A stretch of 32,551 nt of DNA from Parasitella parasitica (taxonomy: Eukaryota > Mucoromycota > Mucoromycetes > Mucorales > Mucoraceae). Location of the stretch: the NCBI GenBank assembly GCA_025201805.1, contig MU619250.1, positions 297,599 to 330,149 on the forward strand. The letters run 5' to 3'. Shown here one piece after another: positions 23,182-32,551 of the stretch; within the stretch, counting starts at the first letter, position 1, and each line of letters starts with the position of its first letter. The translations under genes were made by a program, and so were the position numbers. The notes below the pieces were generated by a model, which did not search any database, was not told the DNA's origin, and was given only the letters and a program-made list of their open reading frames with translations.

Positions 23182-24593
23182 TTAGTAAAAGCTGTAGACC
23201 AGCGCCATTGACATGGCAAACAAACCTCCATTTACTGCAGCTGTGGCGGTTGCACCAGACTGCATACTTCCTGACCCATTGCCGTTGCTGGCTCCACCGC
23301 TGCCGCCGCTTCCGCCAGCCTTGTTGGGTGCCGAGGGATTCTGGCCAACAGTAGGCACCATATTAGACTCCTGCATGCTTGCCGTACAACTCCAGGTATT
23401 TCCCTTGACAATGTTCTCTCCCTTGAGCTTGCGTTCAATTTCTGAGCATCCTAATTGTGACGAAGTCGTCTGAAGACGCATGCCGCCACGCACATCCTGG
23501 AGCACAGGCAGGTTGTAGACGTTGAAGCCGCCTGCCAAGTCGACGGTGCCATGGATCTCAGCCAGCTTGGGGAAGCCGTCGATGGATGCCAACTGTGTGT
23601 TGTTACCAATCGATAAAGCGCCGTCAATGCGCGTCAGGTTCTTGAAGGAGGTCTCTGTCAGCTTGTTGTTGTTGGCAATAGTCATAGTCCCGCCGATAAA
23701 CTCGACCCTGTCCAGGTTGAGTACAGTCAATTCATTTTCATGGAAGGACAGGTCGGATTTCACGTTTGCCAATGCAGGCATGTCGACTTGAGCCAGATTA
23801 AGAAAGGTAGCCATCTTGATGGTAGCCAATTGATTTGCCTATTATTATGGACATTCCAGTTAACTGTGTGAGAAATACCCTCAAATTCAGCGTTATAAAT
23901 GACTTACTTCAAATGTCATGAGCTTGTTGTTTCCAAGCAAAAGCATGTCGCCCGTAACTTCCTTGACTGAATTAAAGTCAAATGACTTCATGTAGTTGTT
24001 GCTCAGAAGCGTAAAGGAGTCGAGCGTTTCAGGTCTGAATCCGTCCACCTTGGGAGCGCGCGTGTCTTCAATGCGCATCGATTTTACCTTGCTAAGGCCT
24101 GCAGGGAAGCTGATTGTTTCGAGAGCAGGTAACACAGCCATGGAAAATGTCGTTGCTTCCGTCAGTTTAGGGAGCTCGACCTTGTTTAAAATAGTATGAT
24201 TTTCAATCTTGATGGTACCATCCACTTTTTGCAATTCAGGGGCGCTGAATTTCTCAAGATCCGCATTGCCATTTAATAGTAAATCACCGATAAGCTGCTC
24301 AACACCCTCCATCTTGAGTTGCGTAGCTGTCATGTGGTCAATGTCAATCGTGCCCTTGAAGATCTTGCACGTCTTGATGGTGTCCAGATCCGCTTGGGCC
24401 ATGACTTTAAAGTTCTTTTCGCACCCTGCCTCCACCTTGACATCGTTGCTCGTCACAGCAGCAGCTATTGATGTCTCTTTGTTACACGCATGTTTAGTAC
24501 ATTTTCGCTTCACTTCAACTTACATTCCTCAGCAGCGAATGCTCCTGCCCAAAGCGTTGCCAATATAATAGTTGTCAATGAAAAACGAGCCAT
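23182..24593 (-). CDS. ECM33: ECM33/SPS2-like GPI-anchored cell-wall protein
   Basis: Secreted, probably GPI-anchored protein of the Ecm33 family needed for fungal wall organisation. Three exons: 24593-24524, 24464-23908 and 23838-23182; 1,284 nt, 427 aa. Residues 1-21 (MARFSLTTIILATLWAGAFA) form a signal peptide. The body holds receptor-L-domain-like leucine-rich repeats (KVDGTIKIENH, GDMLLLGNN, GALSIGNN, GTVDLAGGF). A Cys pair flanks the C-terminal end of the repeats (QLGCSEIE, TWSCTAS). The tail is Gly/Ser/Asn-rich followed by a hydrophobic end (LFAMSMALVYSFY), as for GPI attachment. For the first intron, the acceptor at 24465 is chosen because it alone keeps the frame. A TATA box lies close upstream. 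Confidence 0.9.
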
Positions 24594-24646
24594 TATGAAT
24601 AATGTTTTTTTTTAAACAAGGAAATATGGGCATCAAAATACTTTAC

Positions 24647-24654
24647 TTTTTATA
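24647..24654 (-). promoter_or_regulatory. TATA box of the ECM33-like gene
   Basis: Minus-strand TATAAAAA, 54-61 nt upstream of the start codon at 24593. The 24594-24921 stretch otherwise holds only AT-rich promoter-like DNA shared with the next plus-strand frame. Confidence 0.5.
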
Positions 24655-24921
24655 CTCTATTGTTGAATGTACATGTTGTCCGTTTTGAAATGAAAAGAAT
24701 GATATTTGCTATTGGATCAAATTACAACATTTTACCCACGTGTGTGTTTATGTTTTCTTCTTTATCATCATCATCACAAGATGGATCCAGTGCAAAAAGA
24801 AAGGGTATTCTACGAAACGCTCTCTGGACGATAATGGCCCACTTTTTGTCTTCTTTTTTTTTCTTTCCTTTCCTTCTGCATACAACTCACGTCTATTTCG
24901 CAACTAAATAGTGACAATAAC

Positions 24922-25191
24922 ATGGCTGTATTTTTAAACTTGACCTGTGGAAATGAGCAGGACGATTATCAGCATCGTCATCATCAAGGCCATCACAGAG
25001 AAACAACTTCTACCCATGATTTAGCAGAAATGATACTGTACTCATTTGTTGATGATGCACCTACCGTTGCCGACTTGTTGTGGTCGAAACAACAACAGAG
25101 TCAAGGCGAATTTCTTGCGCTTACGGATGAACAAGAATGGTCTCAATTGCCTGTGGTCGATTATTCAACTCACGAGCCTTGTTTTCCTTAA
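24922..25191 (+). CDS. Possible small orphan protein, 89 aa
   Basis: Single-exon frame with ATG in favourable context (ATAACATGG), stop TAA, divergent from the ECM33-like gene. The product is acidic and His-rich (DDYQHRHHQGHH near residues 14-25). It has a plausible amphipathic helix (AEMILYSFVDDAPTVADLLW) and a Gln/Glu stretch. It has no membrane segment and no recognisable domain. A neighbouring overlapping frame at 25046-25228 is weaker. Balanced amino-acid composition makes it more convincing than other short frames here, but nothing confirms expression. Confidence 0.4.
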   Translation: MAVFLNLTCGNEQDDYQHRHHQGHHRETTSTHDLAEMILYSFVDDAPTVADLLWSKQQQSQGEFLALTDEQEWSQLPVVDYSTHEPCFP

Positions 25192-25842
25192 CTCTTTTTA
25201 CAGCCATGACAATTTTTGTGAAGGCTAGTTTGGCTATTCTTTACAAAGTCTTGGTCAAATTACAGTAATTACCGGACAATTTAGATATGTTTCATCTCTG
25301 AAGCCCTTGACAAACTAGTAAACTTTCGCAAATAAATAAATAAAAAAAACCCCCCTCCCCCATCATTCTTATTGTGCCTTTCATTTTTGGATATGATAGC
25401 TGAAGCGTTTAGGAGCGTCAGATGGTATAGTTTTTTAAGAAATTGCTTTGCTTTTGTCTTTCTGAGCTCGCTTTTCTTGCTTCTGCTGCCTTTATCACTG
25501 AATATCTCGAAATTTCTTTTAGCTTGTTTCAGAAGATATCCAGTACTTGTACTTGTTTAAAATCATCGTATTCCGGAACATTTCATACATTCACCATTTT
25601 CACCATTTTCAGGGCATTTATAACGAGGGGATGATACCCACATTTGTACAATCCGCAATTCTCTATGGCCATCTTACCCGTTTGACATGGTTAAACACAG
25701 TCAAATCGTGGTATATGGTATGAACGACACGCTTTCTTTAAATAGCACGTTTATATAATGGCAATGTGACAATAACGTTTGCTTTATTTATTTGAGATGT
25801 GAGGATGGAGGCAGCCCTTTTTTTTTTCTTTTTTTTTTTCTT
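25192..25842. other. Intergenic region, no supported gene
   Basis: About 650 bp between the small plus-strand frame and the 3' end of the nucleotidyltransferase gene. It contains AATAAATAAATAAA around 25330-25345, a likely polyadenylation region for plus-strand transcripts, followed by C-rich sequence. Two short overlapping frames at 25372-25634 encode mostly hydrophobic residues without a domain and are not called. A T-rich tract at 25818-25843 borders the next gene. Confidence 0.5.
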
Positions 25843-27905
25843 TTACAATGCTCCAAGTACATCTATAAACTTATCATTTCTTCTGTGGTTGGAGGCTGCG
25901 TTGAAGCTCTGATTGCCATTCTGGATCCCGTGTCTAAATCTATTTTGACTTTTGTTGTTCTTTAATTTGATCTTGATGGGAATTTGGAATACAGCAGCAG
26001 CAGCAGCAGCGGAAAAACTGTCATTCAGTGGAGGGTCAGTTTTGCTGTTGCACATATCCACGAAATTCATGTCAGTCTCTTCCAGCAGCTTGGCCGCACG
26101 CTCAAACTCAAATTGGATCCGATTCAGCCCTAGTTCACTGCATGATTGCCTATGTAGATGTTGAGAATGTTACGGAATATTGATTGTTCACCGTTCCAAG
26201 ATCCTTACGCGACATTTTTATTCTGAATGAATGGGTCCTGAACGACCATACTCTTTTTGAACCATTTGCGAGGGGGGTTTGGAACTTTGTTGGGAGCGTG
26301 ACGAATCGACATGTGTGTGGTAAGGTTTTCTAGTTTGGAGGCCCATTTAAAAAAGGCAAGCATAACCTCACCTAGGTTGTCATGACAATATCCATCCCAT
26401 TGGGTTTTGGCAAATCCTCGCTGCGCCGGTTCTTTGGGCATTTGATACTCGGATTCAGACACAACCTCGACACAATCGTGGTAACGGACTTGCTGATTTT
26501 CTACATAGTACCTCGTTTTGCCAAACTTGCAATTTTTTCCATCACACACGTCAGAAGCACCCCTAAGCTCGTGCAGGTTGGGGATTATGGGGCAGCCGTA
26601 GTTGTGATTCATCAGATAGTATATCCCAAGAAGACAGTATGCATAGCTTGACAGGGTTCCACCTTGATCTATGATTTTGTAGAAATCCAACTGATTAAAA
26701 TTCGTACAAGAAAGGGAGCTACGGAAATGACAACTCACTGTCATTGATGTCTCTCTTTTTCACAAAGTACTTTAATGCGTATAGGAAAGGGCCCACACGT
26801 TTGTCCAGCTTTCTGTAATCGTCGATCAACTGGCTGTTTTCCATGCCCAAAGAGCTAGACGCATTGATGTCGCAGTGGAGATTCGTCTCAGGGTCAGTGA
26901 ATTTGCAGATGGGGACGCTTGCGTTTTGAATGGCAACAATGTCTATCATCCCAATTCTTTGCAACTCGTCTGCTAATGTGTGCATATTAAATACGCTGTT
27001 CTGCAGCCGTCGAAGGTTCTTCATATTTTCCCGACCAGTATTGACGACTTGAGGAACGACAATAGCTAAATCCAAATCGCTGTCATCAGACGCCAAATGA
27101 GTTCTTGTAGACCTTTTTTTTTTGTTATGCGGTTATTTTAAAGTTGGTATCCATGCAGCCATTAAATGTGCTTTACCCGAAATAATTCACTCTGAAGGAC
27201 AAGTTAGGCCACGCATCCCGAATCATTGCATTGATTTTGTTGATAACTGTGTTTCTGTCTCTCACCGTCTTTGGGGTCATTGCATTGTCCTATTTGTTTC
27301 AAATTAGTGCCGATTTTGCACAGACATATTAGGGCACCACTCTAAATGTAACCTGATAAAACTTGAATAATTCGCTCTCCAACCGCAGACTGGCAGCCTT
27401 TTTGGCTTTGTGCTCATGCGAATCAAACTTGTTGTGGTCAATCAGGAGAAACAAAGGGTCTGTAAAGCGGTATTCGTTGCATTCGTGCCCGTCAAAGCCA
27501 TTGCGGTAGTAATCCTCTGCTTCCACCAGGACAAAACAGCACGCAAAACGTCCGTAGAACGCGTTGAAGACGTACTCTGTTTCAAGACAGTAGTACATAA
27601 AGTAGCTAAAGCCACAAGCTCTCTCTATTTCATCAAATTCGTCTGGATTTTCAAATCGCATGTCGTTTTCAAAGTCAAGCAGACGGACACATCGGTCTGG
27701 ATTCCACTTTGCCTGCTGGTATAAATCTTGTAAAATATTTAGGCAAAAGTTTAATGGAAGCATCGTTTTCGTTTGGATCTTCTTGTGCTGTGTGAAATAA
27801 ATTAATAGAGAGATAAGGCGAACTGCGTTATTACGGAAAAAGCACTGTTAGATTCAAGGTTTGAAACCCAATCAAGTAACACTCTATTTGTATCCAGCCT
27901 TTGAC
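25843..27905 (-). CDS. Cid1-like nucleotidyltransferase (terminal uridylyl/poly(A) polymerase family)
   Basis: Non-canonical RNA nucleotidyltransferase adding U or A to RNA 3' ends; which base cannot be told here. Exons as read: about 27905-27835, 27783-27354 (end 27353 possible), 27289-27177, 27112-26739, about 26668 or 26662 down to 26209, and 26149-25843. Core motifs: YFGST followed by SDDSDLDLAI (two catalytic Asp), LHCDINAS (third Asp), GTLSSYAYCLLGIYYLMNH and the PAP-associated domain (LGEVMLAFFKWASKL, QDPFIQNKNVA). The C terminus has a six-Ala tract and a basic region. About 180 residues upstream of the catalytic domain match nothing I recognise. The first exon and start are uncertain: the joined frame is open up to an acceptor at 27906, so a further 5' exon is likely. 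The ATG at 27763 is an alternative start. Confidence 0.8.
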
Positions 27906-28345
27906 CTGAAATGATGCCATTTTAGCATAAAGGGTCGTATGAAATTCAACAATCGCAGTTTCTTTGATAAATGAAATGAAAAATTCGCATCTTGTTGTAC
28001 ACAATGAAATAGCCGAAAAGCGTTAATAAACAAAGCTGTATTCTGTTTGCTTTTGAGAATATGTGGATATGGCCAGAACGTTTAGGGTCAACTCGACTTA
28101 CTAGAAGACAAGAGGCCAAAATTGGCTTTAGTGTTGTACATTTCTGCGATGAGGGGGGGGGGTGGATCTTTTTTTTTTCAAGAGATCCCAGTATTTACTC
28201 AAGTGTTGAATGCCATGGACCTTACATGTCTATGATTCCTGTCAAATGTCAACATGATGGTATTCCCAACGTCACGCGTTTTCAAGTTACGCTGAAATGG
28301 TAAAAAACATCCCAAACTGCTTCTTGCTTTTGCTTTATCTTCTAC
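27906..28345. promoter_or_regulatory. Divergent promoter region between nucleotidyltransferase and NEDD8-E1 genes
   Basis: About 440 bp serving both genes. It probably contains the 5' exon of the nucleotidyltransferase gene; a candidate ATG on the minus strand near 27990 could splice at a weak GTTGAA donor. A G10 run lies at 28153-28162. The 80-codon plus frame at 28061-28303 spans this G run and a T tract and is not convincing. Confidence 0.45.
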
Positions 28346-30542
28346 ATGTCTACTACCATCATCGATTTGAAAACTCAAAAATATGACCGTCAGCTTAGGT
28401 AGGTTTTATGTAGCCTGATTTGTGCGCTCTCATCTGATATCGAGTGCTTTAAACAGACTTTGGGCAGCAACAGGTCAACATGCTTTGGAGCACGCCCATA
28501 TCTGTTTACTAAATGCAAGCTCTACTGGTTGCGAAATCATTAAAAATCTCGTTCTTCCTGGTAAGATGAGCTATTACTAATGAACTCTGAGCTTTTGTTG
28601 TTGTTTTCTTTTTATTTTTTAATCTTCTTTTGCGATCATAGGTGTCGGCAATGTGACAATCGTAGATGGCGACAAAACTGCATCAAAGGACATACGCAGC
28701 AATTTCTTTTTGGATTCCGAAAGCATTGGACAATCCAAAGCCAAAGCCGCATCGGATTTGATCCAGGAATTAAATGAGGATGCCAATGTGAGATACGAGG
28801 AAAAGGTATGGGCGCTATGAAGCTAGAGAGCTTTGAGCAAGGATTGATATTTCTTTTTTGTCAATGTCTCTAGGATTCCAACGAATTGATCGAGAGCCAA
28901 CCGGAATTCTTTGAGCCTTTTACAATGATCATTGCAGTCAATTTACCAGAGAGTGACTTGATGAAACTGTCTACCTTATGTGCTGAATCAGGAAAGAGCT
29001 TGATAGCAGTAAAAAACAAGGGCCTTGTAGGCATGTTCACTATGCAAGCTCCAGAACACACAGGTACGTCGCTTGAGTCGAGCACCACATTTTTGCAAGT
29101 GCCTGATTTTGTGGGTTAGTCATCGAAGCGCACCCTGAAAACGCTCTTGACCTCCGCTTGTCATGCCCCTTCCAGCAACTGACCGACTACGTATCGACAT
29201 TTGATCTGGATAAACTGGACCAAACCGACCACAGTCATGTTCCGTTCATTGTGGTTATATTAATATATGTGGAAGCATGGAAAGCAGAACATGACGGTCA
29301 AGCGCCACAGACCTACCAACAACGACAGGAATTCCTCGAGAAATTAAGGGCGGCCATGCGAACACCGGACGAAGAGAATTTCGAAGAAGCCATTGCAAAT
29401 GTCTGGAGACTTTCACCATCGAACCCTGTAAGCATATTGAAACCACTTGTCTCGCCGGAAAATGATCCACTGATGAATCTTTGACAGATTTCATCCGAGG
29501 TCCGTCAAATATTTGAGGACCCGTCTTGTCAGAGCGCACATGGCAACGTAAGTCTTTCCGCTGCTTTTTTGTAGGCGCATAAACTAAAACGATCAACCTT
29601 AAAAAAAGTCACCCTATTTTTGGATATTGACCCGGGCAGTGCGGGAATTCGTTGAGAATGAAGGCGGGGGACAGCTTCCGTTGTCTGGTAAATTGCCCGA
29701 CTTGAAGTCAGATACTTGCAACTACATCAATCTGCAAAACGTGTAAGCAATCCTTTTGAATTTTTGCACATGTGTAAATAATCCATGTAATCTTAGTTAC
29801 CGCGAAAAGGCTTTGTCTGATTTAAATGCAATCAAAAAAAGAGTCAAGGCTTTGACTGAAGGCTCCGACACTCAAATCCCTGAGGAGACAGTTGAGCTCT
29901 TTTGTAAAAATGCAGCTCATATTAGAGTGATTCAGTACAAGCCCATGACAGAGAACCACATACAGCCTGATAAATTAGGTACGAAGCGCTCTTATCAGAC
30001 CCAAGCCGTACTAAATCATATGTAAACTCAGTCAACTTGATTAAGAATGAGGAAAACTTTTGCTATTGTTTCGTATACAAAGCAGCTGACAAATTCCAAT
30101 CGGAATATGGCAGACCACCAGGTATGAATACGCCGAAAAAAACGCTCCAAATGAAACCAATGGGCTGACATTTTATACTGAAGCTTCTGATGCTGATTTT
30201 GACAAATTGAAGCACCAGGTACAATCACTGATGGTAAGCATGGGTATCACGCCCACAGATGCAGAAGATCTTTTGTCAATCGATACTTTGGATAAAGTAA
30301 TTACAAATTAGTAAGTTCACGCCCTGCTTGAAACCCCCCCCCCCTTCCCGCCTCCCTTCCAGATTAACATTGCAATTGGTAGCTTGCGATTCGGCGATTT
30401 AGAAACTGCCAACATGGCAGCTCTCGTGGGTGGGCTAGCGGCTCAAGAAGCGATCAAGCTGATAACTCGTCAATACATTCCACTCAACAATACCTGCGTT
30501 TTCAATGGAATTACATCTACCAGCAGTGTGTTTGAACTATAA
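28346..30542 (+). CDS. ULA1: NEDD8-activating enzyme E1 regulatory subunit (APPBP1/Ula1)
   Basis: Partner of Uba3 in the heterodimeric E1 that activates NEDD8/Rub1 for cullin modification. Eleven exons: 28346-28398, 28457-28560, 28642-28805, 28874-29063, 29120-29427, 29488-29547, 29609-29742, 29797-29978, 30032-30121, 30184-30296 and 30363-30542; 1,578 nt, 525 aa, close to the usual length. Motifs: [20 protein letters not shown] at the N terminus; [11 protein letters not shown] nucleotide-fold region; [19 protein letters not shown]; and C-terminal [20 protein letters not shown] and [12 protein letters not shown]. The regulatory subunit lacks the catalytic Cys, as expected. An apparent frameshift at 30122 disappears if 30122-30183 is an intron. 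Confidence 0.95.
30334..30344 (+). repeat. C11 homopolymer in the last intron of ULA1
   Basis: Run of eleven C about 18 nt before the acceptor at 30362, within a C/T-rich tract probably acting in 3' splice-site recognition. Confidence 0.9.
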
Positions 30543-30559
30543 CAGGAAGAAAAAGAGAG

Positions 30560-30565
30560 AATAAA
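30560..30565 (+). terminator. Polyadenylation signal of ULA1
   Basis: AATAAA 18-23 nt after the stop codon of the NEDD8-E1 subunit, in an A-rich 3' region. Assigned by motif and position. Confidence 0.5.
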
Positions 30566-30815
30566 TTTTTACAGTTTATAAAAGAGGAAGAGCAATAAGA
30601 AAAAAAAAAGAAACAAATGCTATAATGAAATCACCTACAACAACTACAAAAAAAAGAAAACAAAAAAAAGGGTGTCTACTAATAGAATTAAAAAAGAGGA
30701 ATGAAATACAAAAATACACTTAGAGATGACACTCTAACGTAAAACCCTCTTTTTCTTTTTTTTTTTTTTCCAGTTATTTCTGATGCGTGCTGTGTAAAGT
30801 TAAAATCTGTGGGTG

Positions 30816-32523
30816 TTAAACAATGGCGGTCTCCATGCGAGCAGCAACACAAGCAGTAAGAGCAGCACCAACACCACTGCCATCTCTGGCAAGACCAAGA
30901 CGAATAGTCTTGCGAATGTCAGCAATCTCGGGCATCATTTCAGTGAGAGCTTCGTACATTCGAAGTTCAAAAGAGGGATAGAATTCATAAAGAGAGCCGT
31001 CAATACCAATATCGCAGCCATCAGCTTCAATACCACAGTGCTTGACAATGGCGGCAATGGAAGTGGCAGCCAGACGTGCAGCACGCTTACCGACAAGCTC
31101 GCAAATCTTCTTGATAAAACGAGCTTCAGTGGTAGTGACATCGTGCAAATTGAGGTTGGTATCCAAGATTTCCTTTGTGTTTGCAAAGTCGGCAGAGTTG
31201 TCAGACTCGATATTTGACATAAAGGCAGTTTCGAAAGACCAGTGTCTGGAAATCTCCTTGGACCATGCAAGCGAAGTGTTCTCATCACGCTTGAGCAAGA
31301 GCTCACGGTCAATCATATCAGTCAGTACATTGCGAGTGATCTCACCGAGATACATGCCAGAAATCATCTTTTCATAGAGCTGAGCATGAGGATTGATAGA
31401 TTCACGGTCCAGCTTGTTATCGAAACGAGTCAAGGGAAGCATTTTGCGTTCATTATCAAAGGCGCCGAATTCCATGTTGATAATCATTTCGTCAGCAGTG
31501 GCCTTGGAGCCCTTCCACTTGGAGATCTTGTCAAACTTTTCAATGTAAGCGCCGTTGGCACCAGTGCCCAAGATGAGACCAGCCAATGTCGAAGGCTTAT
31601 TGTATGCATTTGACAAGAGGGTGCCTACAGTATCGTTGACAAGAGCAGAGACCTTGACGGGAACATGCTTTCTCAACAGAGCGTCTTGCAACAACAAGAC
31701 GGGATCCTTGCCCACAGCACCGGTACAGGCAAAACCCTTGGTCCAAGTAGTTAGGACGCCACGATTGATCTGATATTGATAAGAGATGCTGTCAAATTAA
31801 AAGTCATCGTATTTCCTTTTTCAGCCAACTTACTCGAGACTGAAGGACAGGGAAGGAGAATGTATAACCCAAGTTGAGCTCGACTTCTTGGTCCTCGAGG
31901 CCTTGCTCTGTCAAGAAGGTATCGACGCACTCGGCAATATAATCTATCAATATCAAAGGGAAAAAAAATAATAATAATAATAAAAAAAGCCATGTTAATT
32001 CGGAGTTCTCCAAGGTTTCATTTTGATGATAATATAGTGTGATTGTTGGTTTTGGGGGGGGGGGGGAAGTCAATGGAAAATTAACGTACCACACAAGTTA
32101 CGCATAGGACCAGTCTTCAACTCTTCGGATACTCTGGATTTAGACGATACTGTCTTGTATTTGCCTTGACCCTCCAGCGTAACAAGGACAACTCTCAGGT
32201 TGGTTCCGCCCAGATCAAGAGCAAGGAAATGTCCCTCCTCCTTGCCTAACAAAAAACAGCACACTTTTTAATGGACAATGCCGCCCAAAGTCCAATTGAA
32301 ACTAACCTGTCAAACGGCCTTCAACATAGGAAGGAATCATGGCAACGGTAGCACCCTCCTTCTGGAGACCCTTATCCATCTCTGTTATAAAGTGATCGCG
32401 AATTTGGTTGAGGTAGGCGGAATTAACAGTGAATTGATCAATGATATCGCGCATGTAGGCTTCTTGCTCGGGTGTCCCGCCGAGCTCCGTAACTTCGTGA
32501 GCTTGAGGTGCTTTTGTAGACAT
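30816..32523 (-). CDS. HXK: Hexokinase
   Basis: Phosphorylates glucose and other hexoses with ATP at the entry to glycolysis, in the cytosol. Four exons: 32523-32307, 32245-32090, 31943-31834 and 31769-30816; 1,437 nt, 478 aa, the standard fungal hexokinase length. Motifs in order: LALDLGGTNLRV (ATP phosphate loop); LGYTFSFPV; TKGF; ALVNDTVGTLLSNAY with the catalytic Asp; LGTGANGAYIE; EFGAFD; GIDGSLYEFYPSF; and LARDGSGVGAAL near the C terminus. Its 3' end is convergent with ULA1 about 270 bp away. Intron 2 contains a 13-base G run on the plus strand. The gene is complete, with about 28 bp of upstream sequence in the window. Confidence 0.96.
32054..32066. repeat. G13 homopolymer in a hexokinase intron
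   Basis: Longest G/C run in the window, 13 bases, reading as C on the hexokinase sense strand about 22 nt after the intron 2 donor at 32089. Confidence 0.9.
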
Positions 32524-32551
32524 TTTTACCAGGTAATTTTTTATATTCGCG

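Noticed and set aside
30117-30185. Apparent frameshift in the NEDD8-E1 gene
   Set aside because: A 62-nt GT..AG intron with a CTGAC branch site at 30122-30183 restores the frame and gives a length match to the family, so no disruption is needed.

Overview
This window looks like nuclear DNA of a filamentous fungus. The genes carry many short spliceosomal introns (about 47-90 nt, GT..AG, several with CTAAC/CTAAT-like branch sites), the intergenic DNA is AT-rich, and the start codons have no Shine-Dalgarno context. The gene set (dymeclin, mitochondrial aspartate aminotransferase, FCP1, PMC1-type Ca2+-ATPase, NDUFA4-like protein, PRRC2-like protein, ECM33-like GPI protein, Cid1-type nucleotidyltransferase, NEDD8 E1 subunit, hexokinase) is ordinary fungal housekeeping. 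The style suggests an early-diverging fungus, perhaps Mucoromycota, but that is an impression and not a placement.

Layout. 1-1306 (+): 3' part of a dymeclin gene. 2760-4443 (-): mitochondrial aspartate aminotransferase, 6 exons. 6003-8177 (+): FCP1-type RNA polymerase II CTD phosphatase, 9 exons. 8430-11848 (+): PMC1-like Ca2+ pump, 3 exons. 13205-13539 (-): NDUFA4/B12D-like protein, 2 exons. 14754-16590: a palindromic Tc1-like transposon derivative. 16769-20497 (-): PRRC2/BAT2_N-like low-complexity protein, 5 exons including a predicted 26-nt microexon. 20669-22902 (-): ZIFL/TetA-type MFS transporter, 8 exons. 23182-24593 (-): ECM33-like cell-wall protein, 3 exons. 24922-25191 (+): possible orphan small protein. 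25843-~27905 (-): Cid1-like nucleotidyltransferase, at least 6 exons. 28346-30542 (+): NEDD8-activating enzyme regulatory subunit, 11 exons. 30816-32523 (-): hexokinase, 4 exons. For most genes I joined exons by hand and checked that phases and total lengths close to whole codons.

The genes are not functionally clustered. Most neighbours are convergent or divergent housekeeping genes with their own TATA-like promoters. The TUTase and NEDD8-E1 genes share a roughly 440-bp divergent promoter region.

The most unusual object is the transposon derivative. Two 765-bp arms, with only four mismatches seen by eye and no indels, are inverted around a 307-bp A-rich spacer. Each arm encodes the same C-terminal half of a DD34E transposase reading outward. 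Each arm ends in a subterminal array of eight TTCG-core sites spaced 21-23 bp apart. The whole unit is flanked by TA dinucleotides, as expected if the palindrome inserted as one Tc1/mariner-type element.
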